NCBI GenBank assembly: GCA_016845365.1
Contig: JAERST010000007.1
Span: 1-41,591, forward strand
Source: Methanobacteriota archaeon
GTDB taxonomy: Archaea > Thermoplasmatota > Poseidoniia > Poseidoniales > Thalassarchaeaceae
Direction of reading: 5' to 3'
DNA length: 41,591 nucleotides
Below are positions 15,817 through 26,200 of the stretch, piece by piece. The first letter of the stretch is position 1; every line of letters begins with the position of its first letter. Below the pieces are notes generated by a model. That model ran no database searches. It was not told the DNA's origin and was given only the letters and a program-made list of their open reading frames with translations. A program made the position numbers and the translations under genes.

Positions 15817-17163
15817 TCAGAGGGTTGCCTCGCCCCACGCGACATCGAACGGACCACCCTTGCGCGCCACGGAGGCTCTACGGTCAGGTCCGACCCCGAC
15901 GCACACAACCGGAATGCCGCTGAGTTGCTCGATGCGATCGACTATGTTTCTGACTGCATCGGGCATTGCTGCGAAGCCGCTCCCCTCGGAGCGGCTGCGC
16001 TCGGCCATGTCGATCCACTCATCGTCCGACATGGCCGGGAACCCTGCATGAGTCTCGTAAACTGGGATGCAGCGTTCGAGGTCTTCGGCAAGCGTTGGAA
16101 CGTAGGTAATCGGCTTGCCGTCGAGTTCGTATCCGACGCAGATTTTGACCTCGTCGAGACCGCCAAGAACATCGAGTTTTGTGACGACGAGGCCGCTGTA
16201 ACCGCTGGTTCGGTCTGCATCCTTGAGGGCCACCATGTCGAGCCAGCCAGTTCGACGAGGCCGACCGGTTGTAGTTCCGAACTCGTGGCCGATTTGCGCC
16301 ATGTGCTGGCCCGGCCCATCTTCGAGAGAGAGTTCAGACGGGAATGGGCCGTTGCCTACGCGAGTGCAGTAAGCCTTGGTAATGCCAAAGCACTCGCTAA
16401 TGTGGCCGGGGTGAATACCAGCACCGTGACTCGCATTCGCCCGCCCGACCACACTCGAAGTCACGAATGGATAGGTTCCTTGGTCGATATCCAACATTGC
16501 ACCCTGCGCACCCTCGAGCAGAACGTTCTCTCCGTTCCTCAACGCCATATCGACCATCAGTCCAGTCGGTTTGATCGCATCCCCGAACCTATCGAGAATC
16601 CACTGTAAATCAGCAGTCAACTCTTCCGCGCTAACCTGCTGCTCAACCTTGACTGTCTTCAACTGCCAATTCATCCGCGAAATTGTTGCCTTGATTCGCT
16701 TCGGCTCGGCTAGCACACCAGGAATATCCGCGAAGCGTATGCCGACCCGCTCGATCCGGTCGCGATAAGCAGGACCAATCCCGCGACCAGTAGTCCCAAC
16801 CACCTTGTCAGCACCATCATACAATCGATGGAAAGGAAGGATCACGCTGGCTCGCTCACTGATGAACAGCCGCTCGCCATCGGGTCGCTCCCCCGTGAGC
16901 GCTTCCCAGCGAGCCAACTCCTCTTCCAGCACCCACGGGTCGACGACCATCCCATCGCCGAGCACCAAATTGCAGTGCCGGGAGGTTACCCCAGAGGGTA
17001 TCTGGTGAAGCTTGAGAGTGGTGTCCCCGAGGACGATTGTGTGGCCCGCATTATTTCCGCCTTGGAAGCGAACTGCCCACGTCGAATGAGGGGCTAATTG
17101 GTCGATAGCCTTCCCTTTACCTTCGTCGCCCCACTGGGCTCCGAGCACAACGGTCGCAGGCAC
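15817..17163 (-). CDS. purA: Adenylosuccinate synthetase
   Basis: It couples IMP and aspartate with GTP hydrolysis to give adenylosuccinate, the first step from IMP to AMP. The N-terminal signature VVLGAQWGDEGKGK is followed by GGNNAGHTIV, TTGRGIGPAYRDR, EGAQGAMLDIDQGTYPFVTSS, and the C-terminal GTTTGRPRRTGWLD, all typical of PurA. GTG 17163 gives the canonical N-terminus (PATVVLGAQWG, 448 residues); the frame is open back to GTG 17220. TTCATACA about 27 bp before 17163 could be a TATA box. It is divergent from the L40e gene. Confidence 0.94.
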   Translation of the reverse strand: MPATVVLGAQWGDEGKGKAIDQLAPHSTWAVRFQGGNNAGHTIVLGDTTLKLHQIPSGVTSRHCNLVLGDGMVVDPWVLEEELARWEALTGERPDGERLFISERASVILPFHRLYDGADKVVGTTGRGIGPAYRDRIERVGIRFADIPGVLAEPKRIKATISRMNWQLKTVKVEQQVSAEELTADLQWILDRFGDAIKPTGLMVDMALRNGENVLLEGAQGAMLDIDQGTYPFVTSSVVGRANASHGAGIHPGHISECFGITKAYCTRVGNGPFPSELSLEDGPGQHMAQIGHEFGTTTGRPRRTGWLDMVALKDADRTSGYSGLVVTKLDVLGGLDEVKICVGYELDGKPITYVPTLAEDLERCIPVYETHAGFPAMSDDEWIDMAERSRSEGSGFAAMPDAVRNIVDRIEQLSGIPVVCVGVGPDRRASVARKGGPFDVAWGEATL

Positions 17164-17324
17164 CGTAGTCAATGGCTTTGTGGAGGGTGTATGAACCCAT
17201 TGGTCGCTCCATGACAACACTCTGTTTGGACTACTGCTGGGCTTCGGTCGGCCGGTTACTGGCGAATGATGGCCGGTTTTGCTATGGAATGGATTATGAA
17301 GGGGAGTCAGGTCGGCGCGCCTGT

Positions 17325-17480
17325 ATGGCTCAGCGATTTCCAGAGGCCGAGGCTCGCCTCCTGAAGAAGTGGATCTGCATGAAGTGCAGCGCTACCCACC
17401 GCGGAACAAAGGTCCGCGTCTGCCGCAAGTGCGGATACACAGGTCTTCGACAGAAGGCTGCCGAGCGCCGAAAGGCGTGA
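17325..17480 (+). CDS. rpl40e: Large-subunit ribosomal protein L40e
   Basis: A 51-residue zinc-binding ribosomal protein of archaea and eukaryotes. It begins [18 protein letters not shown] and has the CxxC pairs CMKC and CRKC, followed by [17 protein letters not shown] 17325 gives the exact family length; the upstream extension to 17172 overlaps the purA promoter region and is unrelated sequence. GATTATGAA, 25-33 bp upstream, is a possible TATA box. A strong hairpin follows the stop. This gene marks the window as archaeal. Confidence 0.96.
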   Translation: MAQRFPEAEARLLKKWICMKCSATHRGTKVRVCRKCGYTGLRQKAAERRKA

Positions 17481-17489
17481 TTGAAGCGA

Positions 17490-17517
17490 AAGCAAATTGG
17501 CAGTCGCCAATTTGCTT
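17490..17517 (+). terminator. Strong hairpin terminator after L40e
   Basis: A perfect 12-bp stem (AAGCAAATTGGC / GCCAATTTGCTT) closes an AGTC loop 9 bp after the L40e stop and is followed by TCTTA. It is the strongest intrinsic-terminator-like hairpin in the window. Confidence 0.7.
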
Positions 17518-17665
17518 TCTTAGTGACTCGCCTTTCGGGCGCTCGTCAGAACTCAAAACGCCCAGCTGCGCTGTGCTACTCTGTTCTGCTTCAACTCGTG
17601 CGAACGTCTCGTCGGTTTGACAGGCTTCCCTCAACTATTTTCAGTAATCAACGCGAGGAGACTTC

Positions 17666-18274
17666 GTGTTTTCCACAGCGGTTGAGGGCTTTGCTCTGAG
17701 CCTTGGACTGATTGTGGCGATTGGGGCTCAGAATGCCTTCGTTCTGCGGCAAGGATTGCTGCGCTCACATGTCTTCGTCGTATGTCTCATCTGCGCAATC
17801 TCAGACGCTTTGCTGATCGCCGCAGGAGTTCTTGGAGTTGGAGCTTGGTTGGCTGAATTCGAGGAAGGCGCATTTTGGATTTCTATGGCGGCTGTCGCCT
17901 TCCTCGTCGTCTATGGAATATTGAGAGTCCGCTCGGCTTTGAATCCGGAGGGACTGACCCTCTCGGAGCAGGAGAGCGGTACTCTTGGCAAGGTCGCAGC
18001 GACGACCTTGGCATTCACATGGTTGAATCCCCATGTGTATCTGGACACCCTCGTACTGCTCGGTAGCGCTTCCTCGAGGTACGAGGGGGCCGAGCGCGAG
18101 ATTTTCGGAATTGGAGCCGCGCTCGCTTCTTTCATCTTCTTCTTCAGCCTCGGCTACGGCGCGAGGCTGCTTTCTCCAATCATGGAGAATCCCAACGCTT
18201 GGAGATATATCGACGGCGGCATCGCCATCCTCATGTTCGCCATCGCCGCCGCAATTGCATTTCCACTACTATGA
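17666..18274 (+). CDS. LysE/ArgO-family amino acid exporter
   Basis: A 202-residue membrane protein of the LysE superfamily, exporting basic amino acids (arginine or lysine in characterised members). The match to ArgO is close: GLIVAIGAQNAFVLRQGL near the start, ICAISDALLIAAGVLGVGA, and TFTWLNPHVYLDTLVLLGS-like sequence in the middle (here AFTWLNPHVYLDTLVLLGS). Five to six helices are visible. GTG 17666 is preceded by GAGGAG at proper distance. The exporter probably removes excess amino acids taken up or released by peptide breakdown, in keeping with the proteolytic genes nearby. No LysR-type regulator is adjacent. Confidence 0.92.
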   Translation: MFSTAVEGFALSLGLIVAIGAQNAFVLRQGLLRSHVFVVCLICAISDALLIAAGVLGVGAWLAEFEEGAFWISMAAVAFLVVYGILRVRSALNPEGLTLSEQESGTLGKVAATTLAFTWLNPHVYLDTLVLLGSASSRYEGAEREIFGIGAALASFIFFFSLGYGARLLSPIMENPNAWRYIDGGIAILMFAIAAAIAFPLL

Positions 18275-18409
18275 CAAATCCCCTCGTCACCACCCGCACA
18301 ATTGTCCTCGAAACCCACGTTCAATCGATGTGGAGCGCGCTCGCCAATAGAAATCAGAATAGTGCGACGAATGTCGCACGCGAGCGCCCTATGTCCGGTG
18401 TGTTTGCAC

Positions 18410-18685
18410 TCATCCGCGCTTGACTTCATTCAGAAGCGCTTCAAGCGCGGTCTGAATCTGCAAACACAGCGGACCGTAATGGATCGGAAGATTCGCGTCG
18501 TTGAAAATCTCGTCAAGAATTGAAGCGGTCATTCCCAATCGAATGTCCATTTCCTTGTCCTTGTTGAGCAGCCACTTTTGCACTGCGTCGCGAGCGGAGT
18601 TGCGGATGTTGCGAGGGACTTGGCTGTCCTCAAGCTGACCGAGAACCTGCGCGATTTGCTGGATGCGATTCTCGATGTCCGACAT
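18410..18685 (-). CDS. UPF0147 family protein
   Basis: A 91-residue helical protein of the archaeal UPF0147 family, function unknown. The diagnostic part is visible: EDSQVPRNIRNSARDAVQKW followed by MTASILDEIFNDANLPIHYG. ATG 18685 gives the family length; the opening at 18733 adds an Arg/Trp-rich stretch without family likeness. It lies 120 bp downstream of the isoaspartyl peptidase gene on the same strand and may be last in that operon. Confidence 0.9.
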   Translation of the reverse strand: MSDIENRIQQIAQVLGQLEDSQVPRNIRNSARDAVQKWLLNKDKEMDIRLGMTASILDEIFNDANLPIHYGPLCLQIQTALEALLNEVKRG

Positions 18686-18805
18686 GCGATGCCACCAACG
18701 GCCGCCCCACCTGCGGTCCCTGTTTAAGCGCATCCCCGGCGGAACGGCTTGGACTGCTCACGATTCTGCGCGTCGAGTTGCACACGCCAGTTCCTCTGAC
18801 GGCGC

Positions 18806-19687
18806 TCAATCTGCGCACCAAGTTGCCCACGGCATTTCCGTATTTGCTGCACCTGCTCCTTCGCCCTCCGGGCCCAGTGCAATGATTCCGACTTGTTTTT
18901 CTGGCGGGATGAGTGAGTCGATTCCCCATTTCATCGCGGCGGCGAGCGCATCGGTTGAAGAGTCGCCTGAAGCTCTGATGCGCTCGTGAACTCGGTAGGA
19001 AAGCAGGGCTCTAGTGATGTCTTCTCCGACTCCGGTTGATGCGACTCCGATGCCTTCTCCAGACCAGAATCCGCAGCCTGGTAATGGCACATCACCAACC
19101 CTTCCTGGTGGTCGCCACGATGTACCTCCCGTGCTGGTTGCTGCGGCGATGAGGCCGTTTGAGTCGCGGGCGATTGCGCCTATTGTGTCCGTTGCGGTAT
19201 GGTCTGATTGACTCGCTTGAGCCGCCTCGCTCAGAGGTGGATGCGCGCCGCCCAATTCTCCAACATCACCTGCCTTTCCTTTGGGGGGTCGGCCGACGAC
19301 AGGGGCATTGGTGTACCCGCGTTCATCTGCCCACGCGCGCGCGCCCGCTCCGGCTAATCCATTGAGGTCCTCATCGAGGAGGTCAACACAGATTCTGATG
19401 GGGTTCGGCGTGTTCTCCATGACGGCTACGAACCCCATTCGACCGTCTGAAACGTGCAGCGAAGCATCGGTCAAAACCGAACCATCGGTTCGTAAAACGC
19501 TGCCAGTTCCTGCGTTGAAGACCGGATCATCTTCGAGGACAACGCAGGCTTCCACCGCCGCTTCAATCGCATCGCCTCCAGCGGCAAAAACGCGTCGCGC
19601 TGCCTCAATCGCAGGCTGCAAATTAGGCAAGCGCTCCGGACCAGCGCCGGCGCCACCATGAACGACAATCGCCGGCCTGACCATCAA
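18806..19687 (-). CDS. Isoaspartyl peptidase / plant-type L-asparaginase (Ntn hydrolase)
   Basis: An Ntn-hydrolase that cleaves itself and then hydrolyses isoaspartyl dipeptides or asparagine. It begins AIVVHGGAG, has VFNAGTGSVL and a cleavage site ATDTIGAIA whose Thr168 would become the N-terminal nucleophile, followed by AAATSTGGTSWRPPGRVGD. The usual glycine-rich stretch of the beta subunit is present (GCGFWSGEGIGVASTGVGED). At 293 residues it is normal. It starts 12 bp after the MFS transporter stop, so the two are cotranscribed. A second, unrelated asparaginase lies at 33668. ATG 19684 is an equal start choice. Confidence 0.93.
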   Translation of the reverse strand: MMVRPAIVVHGGAGAGPERLPNLQPAIEAARRVFAAGGDAIEAAVEACVVLEDDPVFNAGTGSVLRTDGSVLTDASLHVSDGRMGFVAVMENTPNPIRICVDLLDEDLNGLAGAGARAWADERGYTNAPVVGRPPKGKAGDVGELGGAHPPLSEAAQASQSDHTATDTIGAIARDSNGLIAAATSTGGTSWRPPGRVGDVPLPGCGFWSGEGIGVASTGVGEDITRALLSYRVHERIRASGDSSTDALAAAMKWGIDSLIPPEKQVGIIALGPEGEGAGAANTEMPWATWCAD

Positions 19688-19699
19688 ATCCCCAGCGAC

Positions 19700-21049
19700 T
19701 CACGCAGAAGAGGGATTATTTCCATTGCGCTCAAGAATTTCTTCTTCCGCCTTCCATCCAGCGCTGAACCTGAAAGTCAGAAAACTAATCAGCGCCAAAA
19801 TTCCACAAATTCGGAAGGCGGTGTGATAATCCAAAATATCACTTCGGTTAACAGTGAAATCCCACAAAACCCCACCAAAGCTTACCCCGATTAGAGCGGA
19901 TAACGAGCGCAGGCTCTCAGAGACTCCCATTACCGCGCCGCGCTCGTCAACACCAGAAAGATGAGTCAGCATCGCCATATTGCTTGGAGTCACCAAGCCA
20001 TTTCCAAACGATATCAAAAACACCACTGGAAGGAGGGTCAGGAACGGGAAATCCGGCGAAGCATAGGGAATTCCTGCCAACCCCGTTCCTGCAGCAATAA
20101 AGCCGAAAGCCAGCAATTTCGATGAACCAAAGCGCGTTGTGAGCGGCCCAATCAACTTCCCTTGGGTGATGATGCCGATGATGCCGATGGTCGAGAAAAC
20201 GATGCCATTGTCTGATTCTGAAAAGCCGAGGCCACCGCTTGAGGGGTCCATCATTGTGAACAAAATGAACGTCACATGCATGATTGTAAACGCCAACCAA
20301 AAGAAGGTCAACGACCACAACACGGGCGACACCTTGGGACGAGTTAACATCGAAGGAATGAGAGATAATTGCTTCAAAGCCGAAGGTCGAGTGGATGATT
20401 TTTCGTCTGAATCGACTTCGGCTTTGGCCCTGCTTTCAGGCAGAAATTTGATTGCTAAAATTAAGCCAGTAAATGAGAGTAAAGAGGACAGCAGACAAGG
20501 TAAGAGATACGGATATGACTCGAAAATTGTCGATTCAAATGCGCTCGTCCAAGTCCAGTCTGCTGGTGAGGAGAGTAGGCCGCCAATCATCGGGCCGATG
20601 GTGAATCCTGTTCCGAAGGCGACGCCGAGGAGCCCCTGATTTTTGGCGACGTCTTCGGGATTAGTTACGTCTGCTATGTAGGCTCGCGTAACCGAGACAT
20701 TTGCGTTGAATAGCCCGCCGATTAGGCGAGCGAAAAGTGCGATTGTGAGTGTGTTTGCGAGCCCGAAGATGAGCATTACAATCGTATTGCCTGAGAGCCC
20801 AATCATCAGCACGGGCTTGCGTCCAATTCTGTCTGAGAGCGAGCCCCAGAATGGAGAGAAGAGGAATTGGGCGGCGGCATAAGCGGCCATCAGTGCGCCG
20901 ACCCAAACGCCGATTTTTTCGCCCGGAGCCGAGAGATCTTCTACCATGTAAGTGAGGAATGGAATGATAATTCCGATTCCAATCATGTCGACGAGAATCA
21001 CCAACATGAGAATCATAATCGCAGAACGATTGTTATTCTCGTCGGACAA
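19700..21049 (-). CDS. MFS transporter, DHA1/TetA-like
   Basis: A 449-residue twelve-helix major facilitator. It has the loop 2-3 motif GSLSDRIGRKPVLMIGL, the motif ARLIGGLFNANVSVTRAYIADVT and GFTIGPMIGGLL in helix 5, as in TetA-type proton-driven efflux pumps. The substrate cannot be told from sequence. It lies 75 bp after lonB and 12 bp before the isoaspartyl peptidase gene, so it could export peptides, amino acids or drugs. Confidence 0.9.
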   Translation of the reverse strand: MSDENNNRSAIMILMLVILVDMIGIGIIIPFLTYMVEDLSAPGEKIGVWVGALMAAYAAAQFLFSPFWGSLSDRIGRKPVLMIGLSGNTIVMLIFGLANTLTIALFARLIGGLFNANVSVTRAYIADVTNPEDVAKNQGLLGVAFGTGFTIGPMIGGLLSSPADWTWTSAFESTIFESYPYLLPCLLSSLLSFTGLILAIKFLPESRAKAEVDSDEKSSTRPSALKQLSLIPSMLTRPKVSPVLWSLTFFWLAFTIMHVTFILFTMMDPSSGGLGFSESDNGIVFSTIGIIGIITQGKLIGPLTTRFGSSKLLAFGFIAAGTGLAGIPYASPDFPFLTLLPVVFLISFGNGLVTPSNMAMLTHLSGVDERGAVMGVSESLRSLSALIGVSFGGVLWDFTVNRSDILDYHTAFRICGILALISFLTFRFSAGWKAEEEILERNGNNPSSA

Positions 21050-21124
21050 AACTACACCTCCAATTTGCGATTACCTTGGTTTTTGTTACAGGCGATTTCA
21101 CGCATTAGAAGCAGAAAATCTGCT

Positions 21125-23155
21125 TCAGGCGCTAGGTTGAGTGTCTGCTCCACTCGAGATTGTGTCGATTACGCTTGCGAGGCGCTCGACGAGGCTGACC
21201 TTCTCCTCCGCTCCGACGAGTGCATGTTGTAGGACTTCGTCGAGCGAGTCAACCGGTAGAATCTCGACCATCGATTCGTACTTCTCGTCGATGAGCACGT
21301 CTTGTTCGTTGCTTCGTGGAATGATGACGCGCTCGATTCCTGATTTGACGGCGGCTTCAATCTTGGCTGAAACGCCGCCGATTGGCAGAACCTCGCCACG
21401 AACTGAAAGCGAACCCGTCATCGCGAGGTTCTGATCGATAGGCACTCCCTCGAATGCGCTAATGATTGCCGTTGCCATGGTAATCGAGGCACTATCGCCA
21501 TCGACATTGTGGGTGCCGGGGAATTGCACGTGAAGGTCGTAATCCTGTATGTCCTTTCCAGTCAATTTCTTGACCACTGCGCTGATGTTGGTGACCGCTT
21601 CTTGCGCCAAATCCGACAGCCCTCCGGTCGCGATAACCTTGCCCGAGCGACCTTGGGTTGGGGTGACCATCGCTTCGACGGGCAGGACGACTCCAGAGTA
21701 ATCCGAGAGTCCTGTGTCCGCGCCCAGGACTGCAAGTCCGTTGACGCGTCCGATGCGCTCGCCGCGGTTGACGAGCATGGCGTATTCCGATTGTCGCTCT
21801 AGGTAGCGGTCTGCTACTTGTTGCTCGAGCGGCTTTGCTATCATGCGCGCGCGAGTGACGTGATGGGACTCGACGAGCGGCGCGTTCTCTTCTGCAGCGA
21901 GGTCGCCGGCGATTCTTACGAGACCGCCGAGTTCACGAAGGCGCAGCGAGAGTTTTCCGCGTCGACCGCTGCGCCGTTGGGCCTCCTTGAGGACTAATCC
22001 AACGGCGGTTGGAGAGAAGTGTGGAATCGCCTTGCCAGAGTCCTTCTTCTGTTCGTTGCGAACTTCTTGGGCAACGAATCTGACGAGGCGACGGCGGTTG
22101 CGCTCTGTGTCTTTCATGTCGGTATTGACGTAGACCTCGTAGCCGTAGCCTCGGATGCGGCTGCGGAGAGCTGGGTGCATATTCTGGATACTGTCGAGGT
22201 TTCCAGCGGCGACGAGAATGAAATCGGTTGGAACCGGTTCTGACTTTGTTAGGGCGCCGCTGCTGCGCTCCGAGCGGCCGGAGATTGAGAGTGCCCGCTC
22301 CTGCATTGCGACGAGGAGTGCTTGCTGCTCTTCCATTCGCAACATGCGAATCTCGTCGATGTAGAGAACTCCCTTGTTAGCGCGGTGAACCGCTCCCGGT
22401 TCGACGCGCTCATGGGCAGGAGTTGCTAGGTCGGCGCCCGATTGGAATGGGTCGTGTCGAACATCTCCAAGCAGGGCGCCGGCGAGTGTTCCTGTAGCAT
22501 CGATGAAAGGAACATCCTCGTTTCTATCGTGTTTGACGAGTAATTTCGGAATATTGCCCTCGTCGCCTGCCGTTAGGCGAGTTCGAAGGAAGAAGTAGCC
22601 GAATACCAGAATGAACGAGCCGAAGATGAAGGTGAGGATTTCTCCGGAGGTAATCGTAGCCAGCAAGAGTGCAGCTCCGATGACGAGGGCAATGAACAGC
22701 AGCGTTCGATTGGTGCGCTCTCGCTGTTGCTTGATGTGGGCGCGGCGCTCAGAAATTATGCTTGAGCCGCGCCCAGCTGGAACCGTGCGAATGCGCGGTT
22801 CATTCTCATCCTCGTGATTGCGATAAACCAAGATATCCTCGAGTTGCTCCTTCGGGAGGAACTCGGTCATCGAACGAGCCAGCATCGACTTGCCAGTTCC
22901 TGGCTCGCCGACCATGATGATGTGTCGGCGTTGCTCGGCCGCCTTACGAACGATGATCGAGGCGGCCTCTTGTCCGATTACTTGGTCGACCAATTTCTCG
23001 GGAATTGGTACTTCCTCGGTCGAGACGATATCCAAATTCGCTGCCCACTCCTCGACCGGTGTCTTGACGACTGGGTCTTTGTCGTCGGCGACGCCGAAAG
23101 CGGCGCCGTCTTCCCACGACTCGAGTGGGTCAACCGGTGTTTGCTCATCGCTCAT
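21125..23155 (-). CDS. lonB: Archaeal membrane-anchored Lon protease (LonB)
   Basis: An ATP-dependent protease that degrades misfolded and regulatory proteins at the inner face of the membrane. Walker A is GEPGTGKS (residues 83-90). Two adjacent transmembrane helices (about 150-190) are inserted in the AAA module, the hallmark of archaeal LonB. Walker B is GVLYIDEI (262-269). The protease domain has the Ser-Lys dyad: DGDSAS (Ser555) and GGVSAKIEAA (Lys598). At 676 residues it has typical LonB length. ATG 23155 begins an acidic N-terminus. It follows the thioredoxin-like surface protein by 71 bp on the same strand. Confidence 0.96.
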   Translation of the reverse strand: MSDEQTPVDPLESWEDGAAFGVADDKDPVVKTPVEEWAANLDIVSTEEVPIPEKLVDQVIGQEAASIIVRKAAEQRRHIIMVGEPGTGKSMLARSMTEFLPKEQLEDILVYRNHEDENEPRIRTVPAGRGSSIISERRAHIKQQRERTNRTLLFIALVIGAALLLATITSGEILTFIFGSFILVFGYFFLRTRLTAGDEGNIPKLLVKHDRNEDVPFIDATGTLAGALLGDVRHDPFQSGADLATPAHERVEPGAVHRANKGVLYIDEIRMLRMEEQQALLVAMQERALSISGRSERSSGALTKSEPVPTDFILVAAGNLDSIQNMHPALRSRIRGYGYEVYVNTDMKDTERNRRRLVRFVAQEVRNEQKKDSGKAIPHFSPTAVGLVLKEAQRRSGRRGKLSLRLRELGGLVRIAGDLAAEENAPLVESHHVTRARMIAKPLEQQVADRYLERQSEYAMLVNRGERIGRVNGLAVLGADTGLSDYSGVVLPVEAMVTPTQGRSGKVIATGGLSDLAQEAVTNISAVVKKLTGKDIQDYDLHVQFPGTHNVDGDSASITMATAIISAFEGVPIDQNLAMTGSLSVRGEVLPIGGVSAKIEAAVKSGIERVIIPRSNEQDVLIDEKYESMVEILPVDSLDEVLQHALVGAEEKVSLVERLASVIDTISSGADTQPSA

Positions 23156-23226
23156 CGCGCATCCCCTCGGGGTCTAACCTGCTCATCGCACCTTCTTGAA
23201 GGTGCTCAACCGCGAACTGAAGTGAA

Positions 23227-26200
23227 TCAGGCTTGTTCGCGGCGTCGCAGATACTCTTCTCCGTAGTGGTTCCACTGCTCCATGGTCCAACCTGCTGGCA
23301 GGCCCTCGGGTGGCAATGGTGGTGCCATTCCGGGCGGTGGTGATGGTATGTTGAGCGGGCTTGGTTCGGGTTCTGGTTCGGCCGCGTAATCGTAGTCCGA
23401 GTGGTAATCGTATACTTCGGCTCCGACGCCATCGCGGCGCTCCCTCTGAAGGACGATGGCGAGGCCGAGAACTAATGCAACTGCAAGCAATAGTCCAATC
23501 GCCATTATTCCTGCAGTCATTGCGGTGAACGAGCCCTTCTTCTCGTTATCATCGGCCGGTTCCGGCTCTTCAGGAACGACATCGCTCGGCTCGGTTGCGT
23601 AGGCCTTGAATTGGTCTTCAGTCGAACGGTCAAAGCCGTTCGAATCGACTGCAGAGACTGAGAGTGTGACATAATCGCCAACCTTCAGCCCCTCTCCGCT
23701 ATTTGCTAGAACGATGAACGGTCCGAGATTGTGGGAGATTCCGAAGTCGTTGCAAATTCCTGTGATGCTGTTGCAAACGCTCCAGCGCACCTGTATCTCT
23801 GAGAGTTCCAGTGCGCCGACATTGGCGATTGAGACGCTCGGGTTCGAGTCGTAATCGGTCGAGTCCATGGTGACTGCCAGGTCGCCGTAGCCAGATGCAT
23901 CGACCCACATCAGCGGTAGGTCGTTGACGACCGTCACGGTCATGATTGCAGCGGTCGAGGCACCGTGTCGGTCCTCGGCGGTGATGGTGACCATCTCTTC
24001 CGCCGCCTCGGTCCAAGACATCGTTGCGATACCCGAGATCGGGTTGTATTGCAATGCACCTGGGACGAAGGTGGACACTGTAATCCAGATTTCTTCGTCT
24101 GGGTCATCGACATCGGTAATCATCGATAGAATGTCGATATTCAAGCGCTCACCAGTCTGAACGATTGGGTTTGAGTTCTCGCCCATGTCGATTGCCGGCG
24201 CGTCGTTGACATTGTTGATGTGGAAGGTAATCACAGTGTCTGATTCCTTGACACCGTCTGACGCGCGGACGGTTATCTCGGCCATTCCGAAGCTATCATC
24301 GTCGATTGAACCGACGTTCAGCGTCTGTCCGTTGATTTCCGCGCTCATCAATGACTCGTCACTGACGCTGACCACCGAGAGGATCAATCCGCTCGCAGAT
24401 AGTGGGTTACCGTCATCATCGGTGTCTGAGAGGAATTCAGTCAAGGATAGTGAGCCTGAGCCACCCTCATCGAAGGATTGGGTTGGGACTCCGCTCCAGC
24501 GTGGTTGACCATTCTCAATGACGTTGAACAGTAGTGTTCCAGATGCGAAATCCTCGCCGTCGCCGAGAGTGATGAAGATGCCTTGAGCGACGGGGTTACC
24601 GCGGCTGTCGAAGACAATATTGTCGAACTTCACTGTAATCTCTAGGTTAAGCGGGTCATAGGAGATGAATTCGGGATCATCTGACTCGACGGTCAGGCTT
24701 GAGAGTGGAGTCTCAGCATCACCTATCATGCCGACGATCGAGACGGTCTCGACCGACTCGACCTTTACCGTTGGAATTCCAGCGTAGCCATCGTCACCTG
24801 CGGTGAGAATCTTCGGCATTGCATTGCGTAGCTCAAATGCGTCCTCGGTGACTTCCCACTCAGAGGATTGACCGCCAGCGTCTGTCCACTGCATTCTGAC
24901 ATCGTAAGAGCCAGACTCGGCGGTCATCGGCGGCGAGACGGTGTGGACGTAGCGAGCATTGCCGCCGCTTCCAACCATATCGATGGAAGAAATCCACGCA
25001 GTATCCCAGTTCTCTGTGTCTGCGAGCGTGTACTCGAAGACAGCGGTCATCGTAGACATCTCGTCGACGAGGTCGTTTGGCAGAGCCGTCGACTCGAATT
25101 GAATCGGCGTTCCGCGCTCTACGCTCGCCGCACCAACCGAGGATGGTCGGTTAGGCACTGGAGGCATATCGTGCAGAGCGAGGTCGTCCGCGTAATCGTT
25201 GGTCGGCACTCGGTCGCCAGTCAGGGCTGAAAGGCGAGCGCGGAAGGATGAGGTTCCCGAAGGCACCAAATCCACATCGCTAGTGTCGAAAGTGGTCGAA
25301 TAAGACTGAGTTCCACCAACTGCCAACTGGCTAATCGAGATGCCACCGAGGTGAATCTCATTGCCGCCAGCGAGGTGGTAGATGTCGATGCTTCCACCAT
25401 CGTTGTAAGCCTCAGCACCATTGTTGACGATGTCGACATCGAGCTCGAGCGTGTCACCGGCGACGAAGCCAGTGTTGCCATTCATGTTGCGGGCATCGAA
25501 GCCGGTGATTCCGACATCGATTAACGGGCCCATGTCGAGGTCGATAGCAGCATAGACCTCATTCCAGGTTGAGTGCTCACCGTCCATCAAGGCGAAGACT
25601 GGCCAGAAGTTCTCCCACTGAGTGTAGCCACCGCCAGCGCGGACGGTGCTCAATGGAGTCTCCCAAGTGAGAGTCTCAGCCTGATTTGGAGTTAGGGTCA
25701 ACTCGGTGAATCCATTGTCATCAGAGTTGAGTAGCCACTCACGGAACACATGACCAGGAATGGTTCCATCGGAGTAAACCTCAGCACCCTTCTTCTCGGT
25801 GATAGCTCCGTAGACGTAAACGGTGATATCGCTAGCACCGGTGTAAACGATTTCAAGAGTAGTAGTTACATCCTCGCCAGCGCTGTCGAGAGCAACTCCC
25901 ATCTCCATTGAGAAATCGGTAGAATCAGCGTGCATGCAGCCTCCAGCGCTGAAATCTGTATCGTAGTAATTAGTTCCCGAAGAACCTACCTTGTAGCAAG
26001 AACCTGAACTCTCATCGGCGAAAGCGAATGTCGGATAACCCTGCGAATTCGCCATCACGTGGTCCTTACGGTTGATCGGTCCATCCGAAGGCCAACCGGT
26101 CTGTTCGCCCTCAAAGAACGATACGTAAGTAAAGTCCTCAGAGTTACTCGCTTTCAGGTTTGCAAGCGAAGGTGTGGCACTTCCCATGCACGGTCCGCAC